Below, piece after piece: positions 44,338-56,400 of a DNA stretch of 64,000 bases. Below the pieces are notes generated by a model that worked only from the letters and a program-made list of their open reading frames with translations, was not told the DNA's origin and ran no database searches. How positions within the stretch are numbered: position 1 is the stretch's first letter; every line of letters starts with the position of its first letter. The stretch comes from Eretmocerus hayati. Taxonomy: Eukaryota; Arthropoda; Insecta; Hymenoptera; Aphelinidae. The position numbers were made by a program, and so were the translations under genes. Where the stretch lies: assembly GCA_029851415.1 (NCBI GenBank), contig CM056742.1, positions 134,218,715-134,282,714 of the forward strand. The letters are read 5' to 3'.

Positions 44338-44919
44338 CTAATCATTATTATTGTGGTCAATCCTATTTCTGTTAGCTAAAACTTCAAGCCTTCTCAACCA
44401 TGCGTAAAATTCTGATCTGTAAATTCTATTCCCTTTAAAAGTGAATGTCCTACGATAGCGTTTATTATGGAAATGCTTTTGGATTTCAATTACTTTATCA
44501 ATTACTTGAAATAAGAAATCAAAATTTCTGAATCCTGGGACCTTGGAAAGAAAAAGTGGACAATCTATGAAAACTGGAGGCTCTAAAGTTTCTTGGGAGA
44601 TGTAAATATCACCCTCCTCGTCATATTTGAAAAAGGCTTTCCAAGTTTCAGACGCTAACAATAGTTGGATATATTTCCAAGTTTCTTGCAGGACCTTGAG
44701 TTTGGCTCCCAAGTAAACCGCTGAACTGGATTTATGGTTGGAAACCAGAAGGAATGGATGTTTGCGGGAGCCTGCTACAGCTACAAGTTTTCCCGTGGAT
44801 ATATGGTCATGCCATATGTACACCCTCTGAGTGGCTTCTCCTGTTTCTATGAAAGTTCTGAGAAGCTTTCTACATATACAAAAATGCACGTCGAAAATGC
44901 CTTTTATCGTGTGGGCCAC
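44338..44919 (-). CDS. Pre-gag ORF, ~193 aa, unknown family (copy A), no AUG
   Basis: First ORF after the PBS. It has no methionine codon; the apparent start is a GTG whose G is the last base of a strong acceptor-like sequence (TTTTTTATTTTTCCATTCTAG). It shares collinear landmarks with the 235-aa ORF: DVHF (10-13), WHDHISTGK (36-44), SSAVYLG (65-71), LLAS (87-90), FIDCPLF (117-123) and NRIY (164-167). It ends with an Asn/Asp tail and a TAG followed directly by a GTAATG donor-like motif. No known domain, signal or membrane segment. It probably belongs to the same unknown accessory family as the 235-aa product. Confidence 0.6.
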   Translation of the reverse strand: MAHTIKGIFDVHFCICRKLLRTFIETGEATQRVYIWHDHISTGKLVAVAGSRKHPFLLVSNHKSSSAVYLGAKLKVLQETWKYIQLLLASETWKAFFKYDEEGDIYISQETLEPPVFIDCPLFLSKVPGFRNFDFLFQVIDKVIEIQKHFHNKRYRRTFTFKGNRIYRSEFYAWLRRLEVLANRNRIDHNNND

Positions 44920-45059
44920 TAGAATGGAAAAATAAAAAATTTTACTGGACTATTTTCGAAAATTTCGGAAAAATAACCTTTCTTTCCAAGAATTTTTGAA
45001 AATTTCGAAAAAATTTTTTATTCACTTTGACATTTCACGACTTCGTTTCTTCTCTCTAA

Positions 45060-45080
45060 AATCCCCCCGGGGCCTCCATT
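45060..45080 (-). promoter_or_regulatory. Primer-binding site candidate
   Basis: Five bases inside the LTR, the minus strand reads TGGAGGCCCCGGGGGGAT, starting with the TGG that pairs with a tRNA CCA end. It predicts a primer tRNA ending CGGGGCCT-CCA. A tRNA-Thr isoacceptor is plausible, but I could not confirm the identity. Confidence 0.7.
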
Positions 45081-45083
45081 TTC

Positions 45084-48000
45084 TGTTACGTTAAAAGTGT
45101 GGTCTATGTTTCGAGCCAGAGTAAATACTCTAGGGCTCGGGAATCTCTTTAGAGAGAAATCGTCGCGGTAGCGAAAAGAGTAATATTAGATGCGTTCGAA
45201 CGTTTGCGGCATGGCATCCGGCGTAACAACGGCAGTTCCGAGCCGGCTGAGAATGATTGAGCGTTAAATTTCCATATAAACGACGAAATCAAGAAGAAAA
45301 ATATAAAAATTCTGTGAAGGACGAATCTAAATTTAGTACACTGTTGAGGCAAAATTGGTAAAGAAAAACGGTATAACGCAAGAAACGGTTCCTGGATAAG
45401 AAACTATAGCATAAGAATCTGTACCTAACAGAAGAAAGTTGGTTCCTGTATACGGAATAATGGTATAAAGATATGTACAATTTAGAGCGAAAAACGAACA
45501 AAAACTTCGGTTGCTGTATAAAGAACAATGGCATGTAGAATTTTTTTTTTTTTTTTTTTTTTTTGTAGAGCGAAAAACTGGTTCCTGTTTGAGGAACAAA
45601 CAAAGATGAAATTTAATTCCTATACAAGGAATGAACGAAATGGACTTTGGTTTCTATATAAGGAATAATGGTGTGAGGAATTCGGTTCCTGTATTAGGAA
45701 CGAGAAATGAAATTAGGTTCCTGTATAAGGAACAATGGTATAAACAGTTGTGTACTGTAGAGAAAATTTGACTCTTGTAAAAATGAAGTTCGGTTCCTGT
45801 ATAAGGAACAAGAATGAAATTTGGTTCCTGTATAAGGAACAATGTTATAAAGAGTTGTGTACTATAGATCAAATATTGATTCCTGTATGAGGAAAAATTG
45901 GAATTCGGTTCCTGTATAAGGAACAAAAAAAAATTGGTGAATATCTTCGCTGTTGTGTAAGGAGCGAATAAATCAGAAACAAACGGCTCCTGTATAAGGA
46001 GCTAAAGAAAATTTTGGAAGAAATGAGGATATAAATGAAGAAGTCTCACTTTTAAATTTCTGCTCCAGCGAAGAAAGGCCGCTCTTGGGAGGCTCGGTAA
46101 CCCAAAAGAAGTTGCGCCGGTCGATGATGTTCTTTGGATGCGGGTCCGATGCGGGTCCTCCTCGGTTCTGCTCTCGCTGCTCCGAACGGACTGCCCGGAA
46201 AGCTCCTTCGGTCTCTCTTGCTGCGCTGAACGGGCTGCCGAAGACCTCCTTCGGTCCTGCCTTCGTCTTCCGCAGGTTGTTAGATGATCCTCTATGGCTC
46301 CTTGTTCGTCTTTCAAAATGTTGCCAGTTGGTTCCTTTCGGCTGGATACTCGGCGATTTCCTTAGCGGCTCTCCGTCAGCTGTGACTCCTCTCAGGGCGT
46401 TAGCTCCATTTAGCACAGGGCAGGAAAAGGCACTGACATCAGCCAGAGAAACTTTTTCCAAAAATCCTTGCCAGGAGCAGACGATACTTCTACTGAGGCG
46501 AATAATCGTGGGAATAGGCGCACACTGAAGTACTAATCAACCACGACTATATCGCAAAAATTCAAAATGGAGTATCCAAAACGGGAATAGGCGCACACTG
46601 AAGTACTAATCAACCGCTAAGGATCGCGTTCGAATCTCCAAAGAATTCTCAGCGAGAAGTTGCTGCGCGAGTAATAAGAATATTACTCGCAGCGGGATCG
46701 TATGGCCAACGGGAGCGTTCAAAATGGCCTATACTGGCAGACTGGAACTGCCTAGCTGGAGAGGGATAGTCTTCCACGGATGACTTCCCTGCACCCACTG
46801 ACTAATTGATCTGGAGTGGCCACGTATAATGAGGGAGCGCGGACGTCGGAGAGAGACCGGGAGGAAATTTTCTCTTGCTTGACTGGTTTTGTGTTTCTCT
46901 TCGTTCTTCTTTTTGTTGTAACTTCTTTATGGGTTGATGTAATCGAGCCATCCCGTGAGCGTTCCTTTCCTTACTGTATCTTTATTGATTAGGTATATTG
47001 GTATTTGGGTATTGTTAGTTATTCTAGTGTAAGTCTCCTTCACAATGTTGGCTTATGGCTAAACGGTATGCAGGTTATAGGTTCAATTTAATGCTATTTC
47101 TTCTATGTTAAACTTTTCATCTCACTAATTTTTAATGAAATAAAGACAATACATGATTCTTATCCATAGATTCTTAGGTTAACTTACTTTAAAGAGGTAA
47201 ACAATTCAAAAATTTGTTGAATCTTGTGGGGCTGAGGGCCGTGGCGTACCATCACTCCTCCAAACATGGTTGACATGATGGGCAAGTTGGTGTCTGACTT
47301 AGTTTTCTGCTTGTACGAGGTGATACAAACAAAACCTTGAAGTGGTCGAGTTACAAATTTAATACGGATGAGGTAGGTTTACTATCTGCGTACGCCGATT
47401 CGCTTCATCTGTGCATCAAGATGGGACATGAAAATAGTAAGCTGCCTTGAATATTACTATGCGTTGGTCTGAATACTTTCCTTATTTTGCATATGCTTCT
47501 ATCTTTTCTTATTTCAACATCTACCTACTAATGTATCTTTATATGATAAACAACCATTTTCTTTAAGTGAAATTAGTATTGATTTTGCCACGCATCCTTT
47601 TATAATGCCGTATTAATGTGTATTCCACTGTTAATTTAGGATCAGTCGTTATTCGTGGCTTATGGATGGCACGAAATGTGATTTTTCTCATCTATTTCCA
47701 AAAGTGATCGTTAAAATTATTTCAATGATGCTGCACTGATGAGTGTTACAGAATCTCTGGCCAGTCGGCGGTATCTGGTGCGCGGACGTGGGAGAGAGAG
47801 CGGGTTTCGCACCCTGTATACATCCATTTTCACTTATTTTGGCTCGATATTACTCCCTTTACCTTTTTTTATTAAAAATTTCTATTACACTAATCTCTCC
47901 GTGCATGTAATTGCTTCCTGTGCATTCAGATCTTTGTTCTCTCTAGTAAACTCTATACACTGAGAAAATTTTCTTGGTCGTACGGCCATGCGATTCGCCG

Positions 48001-49306
48001 CGCGACCAAAAAGTGGTATAGCCAGGAGAACCACACCGATATTTTTAATACATCGAACCATCGGGGATGATTTGGCATCTGATGTTTCTGCTAAAATAAA
48101 TAACCATAATCCATATTATTCAAATACCCCGATACTAGATAGAATCACAGTCGCATTACGACCATTTTGCCACGAGAGACATTACATTTTTGCATGAAAT
48201 AATACTGGTGAACGAGCATTATAATCCAAAGATTCTTTGAGGTTATTTAAGTGCAATGACAAATCATAATCCAGTATTGGTCTGACAGCAATACAACTTT
48301 ATAATAAAGTCGTATCGTTTGGATGGCGAAATACTACTCTCAGTGTAATGGGGATGGTGGGAACTATTTTTAGTCCAAGCGTGATATGATAAAACCCTAT
48401 GGTTGCATGAACCCTTCAAGGTCAATGCGAATGGACTCATATAAAATAATGGGTCAAAATATGATGTGAAAAATGGTTTAACGTAATCGCTTGCTATAAT
48501 GGATAACTGATGATGTTCACTAAACTCATGGACATTTCCCTTACTTTTGCTACAACTAGTCCGACGCGTCAATACCCGTGAACCTTAGGTTTAGATAACT
48601 TCTAACACATCTTTTCCGCGTCTTCAACCTTAATAGGCCATAACCATGTGTTTTTCATCCAGCTATCCCTGGCGATAGAAGCTATGCAACCTGATTGTAC
48701 TACGGCATCATATATTCCTAACAATTGTCTGATGATCATAAAGCTAAAAAGTGTCTCGATGTGGCTTGATGCCTCAGATTATCTTCTATTTTGGCCATTG
48801 AACATTACTATAAAAATAAATATTTAGCAAAAATTTTCGCCACTTTGAACCAAACGGTATTAAGCGCCGCAGTGGCAACTTCAGGAGATGAACAGTTACG
48901 CCAAACGCAGGCTCATTTTCATGTGCATCAGACGGCGATAATCGCATAAATGAGTGGTAGAAAAATTCAGAAATTTGGGCCTATGGACTATATGCGCGAA
49001 CGCGGACGTCGGCGACTCGGTGAGTGGGGAGCCTCTCGTCGACTCATCTACGATGTGCACTGCGCGACGGTCTGCGCACAAATGAACTCTAGTAGACCTT
49101 GAAAACTTTTAGGCCAATTGACTATATTAGCGAGCGCGGACGTCGGTGACGCTGAAGAAAATGTTGGAATATTTCTCCACTCTTATTTTAAGAGTTTGAT
49201 TGCTAATACTTATGGAATAAATTTTCTCTTAGTGGCTACATACAAATAAGGGTATATTACTACTAATCAAAGAAGGATTATTTCTAAAAATAGAGGCGAC
49301 GTTACA
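45084..49306 (-). repeat. Right LTR (5' LTR of the element), 4,223 bp
   Basis: Copy of 31325-35547 with the same length and boundaries; it should contain the promoter for the minus-strand transcript. Repeated GCGGACGTCGG motifs (equivalents of 33078, 34022, 35243 and 35376 in the left LTR) contain an ACGT core and could be transcription-factor sites. ACAT follows at 49307-49310. Confidence 0.97.
45387..46005 (-). repeat. Array of ~14 short palindromes in the right LTR
   Basis: Same array as in the left LTR, offset by 13,759. In this copy it lies near the end of the 5' LTR, so it may be part of the transcribed leader. Confidence 0.85.
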
Positions 49307-49310
49307 ACAT

Positions 49311-50059
49311 TATCGCGTTACGCATTCAGGCAGCTAAATTGAATAAAAACTTTACGGTGAGCCAGCATGGGTATTATACATATAATGCGGAGCTGTAACG
49401 AGATGAAGGGTTTTCGATTCTCAATAATCCGATGTCCGCCACCGAGTTGCGCACCCTCTTGCGTCTATATAAACTGCAATATGCATATACGTACACGCCG
49501 TGCACGAGAATGCACTTCGCGATCGATCGTCTGGCCCTCGAAAAGCTCGCAGATCTGAATTACTTACAATCCAAGCTGTAACAATGAGTGCTATTTATCG
49601 GGTAGGCAACCGTTGGACTGGTAGTACTTATAGCTCATGTCCGTTTGGCGCAGCTCTAATATAATAGGCATGGTGTATATACGAAGCGGTCACATCAATG
49701 AGACACCTGCAGTGAGCGAAATCGCTAAGGGAATCGCAGCTTGAGACTTGGCTTTTATATACCTTATCACGTGCGGCGCTTCGCCAGTGGCCCAATTAAT
49801 CGGGGAGCCATGGCAATTAGCCTTATAAAGCTGGGTGGGCGCGTGTTTACTCGCGTCTTATCAGTCACGGGTCGTTGCTCTCCTAAAAGTTTTGCGCGCG
49901 ACGTAAGTGCGTGAGTCTAGTTGCACGAATAAGTATAGGATCGCAATGAATATAAGAATCTAATGCAGACAAAAGAAAGATTTTCAAATTATAGTGATGG
50001 TAAGGTAGAAGATTTCAAAGTCTTATAGATTGAAGAATATACACGATGTTTCAAGAGTA
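49311..50059. other. No gene supported
   Basis: Unique-looking sequence between the retrotransposon target duplication and the satellite array. A 63-codon frame at 49367-49558 has no recognisable features. Confidence 0.4.
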
Positions 50060-51340
50060 CCGTCAACTGGGGTAACTTTGGGACAACCCATGAAAGAGTC
50101 CTTATCACTCCTACCGTGTCAGTCTTGAATGGGTATTGCTGTGTGAGTACTGTTGTGTTTCCAATGTTGTCTCGGAGGAGTGATGCGGATCTGCCATCTT
50201 GAATTGGTGATGCTGCCGTGTACTAACAAGGTACCGTTTTAGTCCCGGGGAAGTCTCGCGGATCATCTGCTTCGGTCTTGATCGGCTACCACTGCAGTAC
50301 TATTGTGGTACCAGTCAAGTGCGGGAGGAGTATCGCTCAGCAGCCGTATCAAACTCGAATCGGTCCAGCAGCGGAAGAACTATTGTGATACCATTCGAGT
50401 CCCAGAGAAGTGGAAACGTCTTGACATATCAGTCTTGCATTGGTATTGCTACGCAAGCAATGTTGTAGTAACGATGGACTAGTAACACAAAAGTGTTACG
50501 GACATACCACCACTCCAGTCTAGAACTGATGCTGTTACGCAAGTACCGTTCTGGTACCATTCAAGTACTGGAGGAGTAGCACGGTCCTACCTTGGTCAGT
50601 CAGAACTGGGTTCCACCGCGCAAGTATTGTTGTGGTACCATTCGACTTCTTGAGAAGGGTCGCGGATCTGCCAAATGAGTATCGAGCTGGTATTGATACG
50701 TGAGTGCTGTCGTGGCCCAGACAAAGTCCTGAAAGAGTACCACCAACCAGCAATGTCAGTCTTGAGGTGACATTGCTGCGCTAGTACTGTTGTGGTACTT
50801 TAAAAGTACTGGGAGAGTGTCACAGCCCTACCATTTTAGTCTTGAAGTGGTACTGCTGCGCGAGAACTGTTATGGTTCGAATTTCCGAGGACTATCACGA
50901 GCCAGCCGTGTCAGTGTCAAACTTGTATTATTGCACTAGCACTATTGTGGTACCATCCAAGTTCCGAAAAAGTGTCACGAAGCTCCCGTATCAGTCTCAA
51001 ACTGGTACTGCTGCGCTAGTTTTTATTGCGGTGCCACTCGAATCCTGTGGAACTGTCGCGGACTGCCGGATGAGTCTCGAATTGGTACTGCTGCGCTAGT
51101 ACTGCTGCGGTACCATTCAAGTTCCGAAAAAATGTTGCAAAGCTTTCGTATCAGTCTCGAACTGGTACTGCCGCACTAGTCCTGTTGTGGTAACATCCAA
51201 GTTCTGAAAAAGTGTCGTGAAACTCCGCATCAGTCTCGAACTGGTACTGCTGCGCTAGTAATGCTGGGGTACCGCTCAAATCCTGTGGAAATGTCGCGGA
51301 ACTGCCGCATGAGTCTTGGGCTAGTACTGGATTAGTACTA
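50060..51340. repeat. Satellite-like tandem array, ~80-bp unit, about 16 copies
   Basis: A diverged unit containing CAGTCTCGAACTGGTACTGC, then TGCGCTAGTACTGTTGTGGT and ACCATTCAAGTTCCGAAAAAG, recurs at about 50120, 50195, 50273, 50351, 50430, 50518, 50597, 50676, 50756, 50839, 50919, 50993, 51073, 51151, 51230 and 51310. Units near the right end are the most alike. Non-coding. Confidence 0.85.
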
Positions 51341-51353
51341 GCCTAAGACTCAT
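51309..51353. repeat. Palindrome closing the satellite array
   Basis: ATGAGTCTTGGGCTAGTACT is followed after a 3-base loop (GGA) by a near-perfect inverted copy, with one mismatch. The last satellite unit appears to be copied back on itself. Confidence 0.8.
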
Positions 51354-51355
51354 AC

Positions 51356-54300
51356 TTGATCGGGTTTTGGAAAAAATACTCTTGTTCAAAGAATTCTTAT
51401 CTCAACAAGATCTATTCGTCATTGAGAAGAAGAAGAAAAAGAAAGGAAAAAAAATCATTCGACCTGAACTCCGAAGTACCTTTACTTCGTGTAGTGAAAT
51501 GCCTTACTTTTGGAATACCCTGTATATACTTGATCACTTGTACTTCTTCATATCGATACAATTCATTCATCACGTCCAAGGTCATTCGCACTGGCTCTTT
51601 CAAAATTTTCTAGTTTTTGAAGAAGATGAAAAAATCTTCTTTCTTCGGTCTAATAATGGTTGACTCACAGCCAATTCTACTCCTGGATGTTAGAGCATGT
51701 TCTTCATCTTAGTTCGCTCTGGAGCTTAGTTCGGAAAATCATTCTGATGTCAAAGTCTGTGCTCTTTCAAAAAACGGGGCCAAACATTCGTTCATCGTTT
51801 CAAGGCCTATTTTTTTGCATTTCAAAGTCCATTTTCCAGGCAATTAAAATTTATTTTCTTCCTGCGCATGTACAGGAATTGCGATCTCTGAAACTAAATC
51901 CGTTCAAAAGCCGAAAAGATTTCTTTCATAAAGATCTCGAAAAAAACGTAAACCTGAAAACCATTTGATGCATTTCAACCAGATTATGAACGTTTCAAAG
52001 TTGAAGCCTTACTTTGTATACATAAGATAGACAGAGCCATCTTGCGTAAATTTTTCATACTTTTGTCGCCGGTGCCTTTGACTCCCCCCTTCCCCTCCTC
52101 CCCCGCAAGCTGTTATCGGAATTCATTGATCTTGAACGTTGTACTATTGCTCTGGACCAAATGTATGAAATTAACTTTGTAGAGGACTTATTTCGAAGGC
52201 AATTTCCTTAGCTTCCCAACAAATTAGATGCCCGTGTCCTCAATTTCCGCGCACGCGCAGAAAGCAGACTATCTTTAGTCACTTTTCAGATAAATTTCAT
52301 AAAAAAAAAGCGAAAATATCTCGAAGAATAGGCTTTACAACACAGAGAAGTACTCGGAGATATCATTGCTTAAATACCACGAAATTTCACATTGGTGTTT
52401 CACAAAATGCTAAAAAGAAACGAACTATTTTATTGAGAAATCAATTCATGTGTTTCTTTACTGCATGTCTTGTCTCACAAGATCGATTCCGATAGGTTTT
52501 TGCAAGAGTTTTCGGGTGACCTAAGACGCATCTTCGTATCTCTAATTAGGTCCAAAATATAAGCGTTTTATGGTGAAAAAAAATCGATTTCGTATTGATT
52601 CGTTAAAGATAATTCAAGCAGATGAAGTCAAATGAGCTTCAGATACCTTGGAAAGTAATGGTGAATTCATATCCTGTGCTATAGAAGCGATTGAAAGTGC
52701 TCAGGAAAAAAAGTGAGACCTAATTGTTAGTCGATCCTTTAAAGATGTTTTGTGCGAAATTTCTCAATAAATCAATGCCAAATAAAATGAATTTTCGATT
52801 ATCTGGCACAAAATCAACGAAGTAGTGCATCCAATTTCGCTAATCGATTCATTCTGAGCCTCGCGATGAGCATTACATACTGAACAACGTGAAAGATTAA
52901 AACACGCATTGAAATACGTCAGTGCAATGTGATCTAATAAGAGCAATGACTAGAGTCAGCACATCGATCTCAGTGCATATCGCACGGGCTAATCATGACT
53001 CGGGCCCATTCGCACCAAGATTCGCACGCACCGGAAGTCGCGATTAGCCGATTCACAGTCACGTTATACGGGCTTGCTGATGAGCTTCCGAGCGACTTGC
53101 TCACATATATATATATGAGTATACCCACGACTATTCATTTTTATGCATCCGCAAGATCTGATACTTATCACTAGATATATGTATAGAACATACCACATCC
53201 GACGTATGGTTAAAATAATCGAGGAGTGGCTCGCATGGCCTCATGGGAATGGACGTTGTCGAGAATGACGAACCACGACGATGACATTTTCGGCCTATAA
53301 TGTCCGCAAGCTGAACACCGCACCAGTGACAGCTAGCTTATCGTTTCATAGGAAAGGACGGATGCGAAGCTCAAATGTGACAATCAATCGTCAACGATTT
53401 TTTTATCGGTGATCGGCGCTGCGTCTATCAGTGTCCCTTTGGAGTGAGAAAATTTAGTTCTGACTATGTGGGTACCCAATTTTTGAAATTTCCATTGCCT
53501 CGTTAAAGTACTTGAAGTAACTAATGAGCAAAAATCCTTTCGAACAAGTAGAATCACGTAAATTTTTAGAGATTAGAAATTTATGAACATTGCTGCTACT
53601 CCTGGATTTTATCCTGACCTACTTTCTGAATGGTAAATATCATTTCTGTCTCAGTATTACAGTCCACGATAAGCAGATTCATCAAAAGATTAAAGATTTT
53701 TAAAAGTCACCACCATCTTACAGTTTACGCGAGCTTGATTATACCCCGAAAACAATAAAATGAAAAAAAAAGGAGAGTGAATCAACCTCCAATTCTCACT
53801 TTTTGACATTTTTCACCCGTGCCGTATGAGTAGGCTTAATGATACGCGAGCTAAAAATCGAGCTCGTCTTATATGGCGCATAAGCAACAGCTCTAATTAA
53901 AGCGAGAAGATTCGAGGTGAGCACCAACTCTTTTCCAAGAAAAAGCGAAAAAAGTATGAGGAAAGCAAATCGTCCTCGTCGCTCCGCGAATGAAAAAAAT
54001 AGAATCTCGAAGAGCAAACACATATCATCGCTCGCCGAGAGATATTCGAGCGCAAAATGTTCCGAGAAAGCATGCCTGCGCAAAGTTTACCTGTGGTTAC
54101 AAGTAATTTGATGCTACCAAATGAATTATTCATTCCACGACGTTAACTTGTATTCCACGCCAATAAAACGCCTATAACGGGCCGTAAAACGATCACCATC
54201 ATCGGAACAACGCGCGTCTAGACTCGAAACTCGCGACCGGCTTAGCACATACCTATCACAACGCTCGAATCATTCTCAAAAGCTCGGCCCTCATTCCACG

Positions 54301-56400
54301 GACGACAATTTCGATTTGTTTATAAAAATTCCAACGATTGTCTTCCTCAGCATATCCGAAGCCCATATCCCAAGCCCGCGTGTCTCTTTCTCTAGGGAGG
54401 CCAGTCCTCGTCAAGGATCGAGCTGCCCATTGCCAATTCTAAATTCCCCTTGGAGATCGTCCGAACTGGTGCCACATGGTCCGATCGGTTCGATTTCTCG
54501 GGATTGCAAAAGGCTTTGGGGCCTTCAAGTGCGGCTACCTCTCTCTGCTCTGTCTGTCTCTCCTAGGAAGTGTTTTTTAACGAGGCTAGAGAAACAATTC
54601 CACGCGCGTTTCTCTTTCTGCACATTCACGCGGGGCCAACGGATCGAGAAAGAACATCAGTACGAGATTTATGGGCTGACCAACGCGGACCCCATGACAA
54701 AGGAAGCCGCCACCGTCCGCCAGCTCATCCGATCTATATGCCAACATTGCCCATATAGATTTTTTTAAACTTCGATCCGTCGAGATTCGGTTATTAACTC
54801 TTGGAGAGAGTAGATGGACCTCGGACACGGCTGATTGCTTTGCCATTCCTCCAGTATAGGTGTTCGTTCGGTGAATTTTGCCGGGTTCGGAGTGCGTATC
54901 CTGCACGCAGGTACGTGATCGTAAATAACAGTTTGGCCCTGCTAATGTGTAAGTTCGAGTGTAAGTTGGGATTGGTGTTCTCGACCCTCGAATTCGGTTG
55001 AGTTGATTTGCCGCGTTCGTTGATCTTTCGCAGATTTTCGAAATTACTCGGTGATCAGGGGTTCTGAGGAAGACCTTATAGGATAAGGCCCGAGATCAAT
55101 CCGTACGTTTCCCCAATTTCTGAAAGGACCTACGTTGATCGGTTGTCTTAAATGAAATTGGGCAGAAAATGTCTTAAATTTCTCCTTTGCACTTGCGAGA
55201 TTGAGTAAGTGACCATTTTTGTGTGATAACTCGACAATTATCGTTGAAAATATGAATATGAGTGAGATGCATCATCAGATGCGCATCCCTGGTAGATGAT
55301 GCGCATTTTTTGGACAATAACTGGCCAAATCGCATTGTTGCTGACTATAGAAGGTCAGAAAAAATGGTCACAGTTCTGCCATTAGGAATATTTTCTTCTC
55401 TCCGCGTCAAAACCACAGCTCTAAGTCACCACGTCTCAATTATTTTAACAAGTGCATACTCGTCGGCTTCAGTCGTTTGGAACCCTACAGCTAGCTCGTA
55501 AAATTATCCCGAGAGCAAGTTGGCAATACGGTAATAGAATAGAAAAATTACAACCTTTTTGGTCGGGCCAGAAATTGATGCATTGCTGCCAGGAAAAACC
55601 CAATCGATTCAAAATCACGATCTAATTATCCAATGAAACGTTGATGAATATGATATAACTGTCGATAACATCACCCGAGGTCTGTACTCAGCAGTGAATG
55701 ATAATACAATTTCAGAAAAATTCAATTCTATAAGAGATCAAGATGCACATACTGATACTGCTAAAAAGCCCCCTCCTCGAATCAGGTAATAGAAGAACCT
55801 GTAAAGTAAAATTCCATGCATGATTACTCGAGCTTTTGGTCCGTGAAATAAAATTTGCGAGGTCGTAGTTTAATTAATTCAAATTGATTATCGACTATTT
55901 TTTGGCAATTTTCGAAGAACTTGTGACCTGTCATCAGCTCTGGCTATCGGAGAAGGTGAGATAATCAAAAATTCATCCAAACTCTTGCAATTAGTTTCAG
56001 GATCCCTCATGAATTCATAAATCTTCTCAATGTATTAGATATATGGTCATCGATCAATGATAAAAAACGAGACCGGGCTGAACTCCATCCTCGTAAATTC
56101 TTGCGCGATTAGTTATAAATTTACTTCATGGAGTTATAATGCCCATAGGGTGCAGAAATAGTTTAGGTGAAGCTTTCACCCTCATCGACACGCAGGTGTG
56201 CAATGGGGTGAAAAAAGTCGCTTAAACATAAATTTTGCAAAATTGATGCGGCAGCGGGTGAAAAGGAGCATTGCAAAATTTTACCCGATTCTCGCAGCCA
56301 TTGCAGTTCTTTCACACATCGCATGCGACTTGCTTGACTCACCCGCAGCTTGAGGTTACTTAATTCCACTTCTTCAATTATATCAGCTTAATCAGTCCCT
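51356..56400. other. Long gene-free stretch
   Basis: No supported gene. Frames at 51356-51663 (Lys-rich, from an AAG-rich tract), 53796-54133 and 54316-54906 overlap on both strands and lack domains. A small hairpin (ATCTATATG...CATATAGAT) lies near 54732-54760. Composition shifts to GC-richer sequence around 54200-54760. Confidence 0.35.

Larger units (their letters stand above)
31325..49306 (-). mobile_element. Giant (18-kb) Ty3/gypsy-type LTR retrotransposon with extra pre-gag ORFs
   Basis: Complete element: identical-length 4,223-bp LTRs (TGTTACG...CGTTACA), ACAT target duplications (31321-31324, 49307-49310), PBS beside the right LTR and a G9 polypurine tract beside the left LTR, so transcription runs right to left. 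The 9.5-kb interior holds, in element order, a 193-aa ORF, a 501-aa ORF, two coiled-coil ORFs, a 235-aa ORF, gag and pol. Domain order PR-RT-RNaseH-IN with a GPY/F-type integrase tail identifies Ty3/gypsy (Metaviridae). There is no env-like ORF after pol. All long frames are intact and only one LTR difference was noticed, so it inserted very recently. Size and extra pre-gag ORFs resemble plant Ogre elements. Confidence 0.95.

Noticed and set aside
31325..49306. The 4.2-kb duplication could be an assembly artefact
   Set aside because: The copies are flanked by matching ACAT duplications, PBS and PPT sit correctly, and the ends are TG...CA; this is an LTR pair.
54316..54906. 150- and 106-codon frames on opposite strands
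   Set aside because: They overlap fully, have no recognisable family, and sit in a locally GC-richer patch.
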